From positions 1-15,723 of the forward strand of contig DBGFNI010000044.1 in NCBI GenBank assembly GCA_048527645.1: a DNA stretch of 15,723 bases, given 5' to 3'. Positions within the stretch are counted from its first letter, which is position 1, and the number at the start of each line of letters is the position of its first letter. The position numbers and the translations under genes were made by a program. This stretch comes from HGM12669 sp048527645. Lineage in GTDB: Bacteria > Bacillota > Clostridia > Oscillospirales > CAG-272. This document shows positions 13,062 through 15,723 of this stretch, one piece after another. The notes under the pieces are model-generated. The model made no database searches. It was not told where the DNA came from and worked only from the letters and a program-made list of their open reading frames with translations.

Positions 13062-13676
13062 TTACGCCTTGCCCTCCAGAAAATAGGTCGCCTCCATATC
13101 CGCCGTGGAAAGCGCGAAGGCAAGCGGAAATTTTTCAAAGGCGTTACCCACCAGTCGCTCGTCCTCCGTCGAGGCAAATCCCATATGAAAGCGAATTGCA
13201 AAGGCTTCCTCCCGGGTCAAACGCATAAAGCCGCTGATGATATAGACGCTCTTCTCGCCGTGCCCGTAGGGCATCGGATCGTCATATTCAAAGGTTGGCA
13301 CACGCTGCCAGACGCCGTGCTCATCCTTGACATTCCGAAAGGACGGCTTATAGCAGTTCACCTTGCACAAATCGTGCAGCAGCGCCGCTATGGCGATGCT
13401 CTCCTCCCCGCACTCCAGACCGTACAGCTCGCGCACGCGCGCACGGGACAAATAGGCTTGCAGACACTCGTATACATTGACCGAGTGCGCGCACAGTCCC
13501 CCCGCGTACGCGCCGTGAAAGCGCGTGGATGCAGGCGCTGTGAAAAAATCGCATGTTTTGGAGCAAAGATATTCGAGCAGTTGATCCGCCCCCTCCCGGT
13601 GAATCTGCGACTGATAAATCTCAATGAATTTCTGTTTGCTTGTTTCGGGGTCTGCCTGACGGTATGAATGCATCAT
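13062..13676 (-). CDS. HD-domain phosphohydrolase-like protein
   Basis: Putative metal-dependent phosphohydrolase of the HD superfamily, 204 residues, soluble. The core is FHGAYAGGLCAHSVNV (53-68) followed by ALLHDLCKV (98-106), with H64, H101-D102 and D193 (STADMEATYF) as the likely metal ligands. K105, H139 (GHGEKS) and H164 are further active-site candidates. The HxxxxGGLxxHS arrangement recalls the HD part of the YhaM exoribonuclease, but the OB-fold nucleic-acid-binding domain of YhaM is absent. Substrate unknown: nucleotide or RNA 3' ends are possible. Two adjacent ATG codons (13676 and 13673) both suit AAAGGAG upstream. It begins 10 bases after ygiQ, so the two are co-transcribed. Confidence 0.82.
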   Translation of the reverse strand: MMHSYRQADPETSKQKFIEIYQSQIHREGADQLLEYLCSKTCDFFTAPASTRFHGAYAGGLCAHSVNVYECLQAYLSRARVRELYGLECGEESIAIAALLHDLCKVNCYKPSFRNVKDEHGVWQRVPTFEYDDPMPYGHGEKSVYIISGFMRLTREEAFAIRFHMGFASTEDERLVGNAFEKFPLAFALSTADMEATYFLEGKA

Positions 13677-13686
13677 CTGTTCTCCT

Positions 13687-15666
13687 TTATTTTTTCTTTC
13701 CCGGACGTTTTCTCGCCGGCTTGGATTTTGCCCATCCTTTTTTCTTCGGTCCAGCGCCTCCCGTTTTCTTCGGTCCGGCGCCTGACGGCTTTGAGACTTT
13801 TGTCGGCTGTCCGGCTGCGCGCCGCGTCTGCCGCAGCGGTTTGCCCCCTGCCGGCGGGACCAGGCATTCCGGCGAAAAGCCGATCAGATCTTCCCGATGG
13901 GCGATGTGCAGCGCGCGGCGCACAAGCGCGGCGTTTTCCGGGCGGGAAAATTGCAAAAGCGCACGCTGCAGCTGCTTTTCCTCCCGGTCGCGCGGCACAA
14001 ACACCTTTTCCATTGTCATGGGATCCAGCCCGGTATAGAACATCACCGTGGATGCCGTTCCGGGCGTGGGATAAAAGTCCTGCACCTGTTCGGGGGAATA
14101 GCCCCATTTTTTTAAGTACTGCGCCAATGTCACCGCGTGCGCAAGAGTGGAGCCCGGATGTGAGGACATCAGATACGGAACGAGATATTGCTCCTTTCCA
14201 AAGGACGCACAAAGCTGGAAATACCGCTTTTTAAACCGCTCAAACACCTCGATGTGCGGCTTGCCCATTTTGTCCAGAACGCCGTCGGCGCAATGCTCCG
14301 GTGCAACCTTCAGCTGCCCGCTGACATGATCGCGCACCAGCTTTTTGAAAAAGGCATCTCCGGCACCGGTCTTGTCGCACAGCAGATAATCATAGCGCAC
14401 ACCGGAACGAATGAACACTTTTTTCACGCGCGGCAGCTCCTCAATTTGCCGGAGCAGCGCCAGATATTCGCTGTGATCTGCGCGCAGCTGCTTGCAGGGT
14501 ACGGGCGCCAGACATTTTCGATTGGGGCACACGCCGTGCTGTTTCTGCTTTTCGCAAGACGGGTAACGGAAGTTCGCCGTCGGTCCGCCCACATCGTGGA
14601 TGTATCCCTTAAAATCGGGAAGCTGCGTGAGCAGCTGTGCCTCCGCAACAACGCTTTGGATGCTGCGGCTGCGCACCGTGCGTCCCTGATGAAACGCCAG
14701 CGCACAGAAATTGCAGCCGCCGAAGCACCCGCGATTATGCGTCAGGGAAAAGCGCACCTCCTCAATGGCAGGCACACCTCCCTGCGCTTCATAGCAGGGG
14801 TGATAGGTCCGCATGTAGGGCAGACTGTATACCCAGTCCAACTCCTCCCGCTCCAGGGGCGGCATCGGTGGATTCTGCACCAGCATCGCGTCGCCGTAAT
14901 ATTCCACAATCGCTTTGCCGTTCACGCTGTCCTGATTGCGATATTGCTCGGCAAAGGCGCGGGCGTAGGCGGCGCGGTCTGCGCACAGCGTCTCATAATC
15001 CCATCCGCCCACGCTGTCAAAATGGACGGCGTCTCCCCGCTGTGCGGCAAAGACCGTGCCGCGGATGTCCCGCAGCTTTCCGATGGGGATGCCGCGATCC
15101 AGCAGCTGCGCAATGCGGATCAGGATGTTTTCCCCCATGCCGTAAGTCAAAAGATCCGCGCCGCTGTCCAGCAAAATGCTGCGGCGCATCCCGTCGTCCC
15201 AATAGTCATAGTGCGCAAAGCGGCGCAGAGACGCCTCCAGGCCGCCGAGAATGATCGGCACGTCGCCATACGCCTGCCGGATCCGCTTGCAGTATACGAT
15301 CACCGCGCGATCCGGTCGGCAGCCGGTTTTTCCGCCGGGAGAATAATAGTCATAGCTGCGGCGGCGCTTCGCCACCGTGTAATGCGCCACCATGGAGTCG
15401 ATGTTCCCCGCGGAAACCAAAAAGCCCAACCGCGGTCTGCCGAAGCGCATAAAATCCGCCGTGCCGCTCCAGTCCGGCTGACAGAGCATGGCAACGCGGA
15501 AGCCGCGCGCCTGGAGCACGCGGGAAATAATCGCCGCGCCGAACGAGGGATGATCGACATAAGCGTCGCCGTTGACATAGACAAAGTCCGGCGCCTTCCA
15601 TCCGAGCGCATCACATTCCTCTTTTGTCACCGGCAAAAATCCGGTGCCCATTTGTACCAATTCCAT
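13687..15666 (-). CDS. YgiQ family radical SAM protein
   Basis: UPF0313/YgiQ family radical SAM enzyme, function not established. It has 659 residues. The N-terminal region has FVYVNGDAYVDHPSFG (28-43), typical of the family. The radical SAM cluster is CFGGCNFC (C314, C318, C321). A second cysteine set follows: C371, C380, C385 and C391 in the family-specific insert around GVCPNRKC. VGGPTANF (359-366) and QDFYPTPGTAS (529-539) are further family motifs. After residue 605 the tail is strongly basic and low complexity, with a tandem eight-residue repeat, GAGPKKTG/GAGPKKKG, that may bind nucleic acid. ATG at 15666 has only a distant GAAGGA; M6 is an alternative start. It is first in a group with the HD gene. 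Confidence 0.9.
   Translation of the reverse strand: MELVQMGTGFLPVTKEECDALGWKAPDFVYVNGDAYVDHPSFGAAIISRVLQARGFRVAMLCQPDWSGTADFMRFGRPRLGFLVSAGNIDSMVAHYTVAKRRRSYDYYSPGGKTGCRPDRAVIVYCKRIRQAYGDVPIILGGLEASLRRFAHYDYWDDGMRRSILLDSGADLLTYGMGENILIRIAQLLDRGIPIGKLRDIRGTVFAAQRGDAVHFDSVGGWDYETLCADRAAYARAFAEQYRNQDSVNGKAIVEYYGDAMLVQNPPMPPLEREELDWVYSLPYMRTYHPCYEAQGGVPAIEEVRFSLTHNRGCFGGCNFCALAFHQGRTVRSRSIQSVVAEAQLLTQLPDFKGYIHDVGGPTANFRYPSCEKQKQHGVCPNRKCLAPVPCKQLRADHSEYLALLRQIEELPRVKKVFIRSGVRYDYLLCDKTGAGDAFFKKLVRDHVSGQLKVAPEHCADGVLDKMGKPHIEVFERFKKRYFQLCASFGKEQYLVPYLMSSHPGSTLAHAVTLAQYLKKWGYSPEQVQDFYPTPGTASTVMFYTGLDPMTMEKVFVPRDREEKQLQRALLQFSRPENAALVRRALHIAHREDLIGFSPECLVPPAGGKPLRQTRRAAGQPTKVSKPSGAGPKKTGGAGPKKKGWAKSKPARKRPGKKK
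13741..13788. repeat. 24-bp tandem duplication in the ygiQ tail
   Basis: Units 13741..13764 and 13765..13788 match at 20 of 24 positions and encode GAGPKKKG and GAGPKKTG near the end of the YgiQ-like protein. The duplication keeps the reading frame. Confidence 0.75.
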
Positions 15667-15703
15667 ACTTTTCTGTTTTATCCTTCAAAAACGGTCTATA
15701 CTG

Positions 15704-15709
15704 ATTGTA
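15704..15709 (-). promoter_or_regulatory. Possible -10 element for ygiQ
   Basis: TACAAT on the minus strand lies about 40 bases before the ygiQ start. The matching -35 region would fall beyond the window end, so it cannot be judged. Confidence 0.25.
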
Positions 15710-15723
15710 ACAGAAATACTCTG

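Noticed and set aside
13062..13090. Possible terminator after the HD gene.
   Set aside because: Only a five-pair stem (CGTAA/TTACG) without a T-run is visible, so no terminator can be supported between the HD and propeller genes.

Overview
The window reads as chromosomal DNA of a moderately GC-rich Gram-positive bacterium of the Clostridia, possibly near the Oscillospiraceae/Ruminococcaceae. The lineage is inferred from gene order and gene families (yicC/yloC-remA-gmk-rpoZ-priA-def-fmt-rsmB-rlmN-stp-pknB, a YugP-type zinc peptidase after fmt, a lipobox lipoprotein), AAGGAGG-type ribosome binding sites and sigma-A promoters. No tRNA, rRNA, insertion sequence, CRISPR array or phage gene was seen.

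Region 1 (1..11207, minus strand) is one long, tightly packed run of twelve genes. In transcription order they are yicC (RNase-like), remA (DNA-binding regulator), gmk (guanylate kinase), rpoZ (RNA polymerase omega), priA (replication restart helicase), def and fmt (N-formylmethionine cycle), a membrane zinc peptidase, rsmB and rlmN (rRNA methylation), stp (PP2C phosphatase) and pknB (Ser/Thr kinase, cut by the window start). The longest gap is 55 bases, and remA and gmk overlap by 8. A consensus sigma-A promoter (TTGACA, 18-base spacer, TATAAT) lies about 125 bases upstream of yicC, and the leader between them can fold into a long hairpin. The set couples nucleotide supply, transcription, replication restart, translation start and ribosome modification to the kinase/phosphatase pair. 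coaBC, which sits between rpoZ and priA in Bacillus subtilis, is absent; a short gap with a 16-base perfect palindrome is there instead.

Region 2 (11208..11589) is a divergent intergenic region. It holds the two opposed promoters and, between them, AT tracts spaced at roughly one helical turn.

Region 3 (11590..12115, plus strand) is a one-gene unit: a TTG-started small lipoprotein with a DUF4430-like domain and its own promoter and terminator.

Region 4 (12139..15666, minus strand) holds ygiQ (radical SAM), a small HD-domain hydrolase and a cytoplasmic six-blade beta-propeller protein of unknown function. The first two are almost certainly co-transcribed and the third probably is.

Nothing here is clearly a new defence or mobile system. 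The points most worth a second look are: a kinase activation loop with no phosphorylatable residue in its variable part; an fmt start whose only good Shine-Dalgarno is separated from it by a hairpin; the structured yicC leader; the rpoZ-priA palindrome; an acidic tail on RpoZ; and the uncharacterised ygiQ-HD-propeller group.
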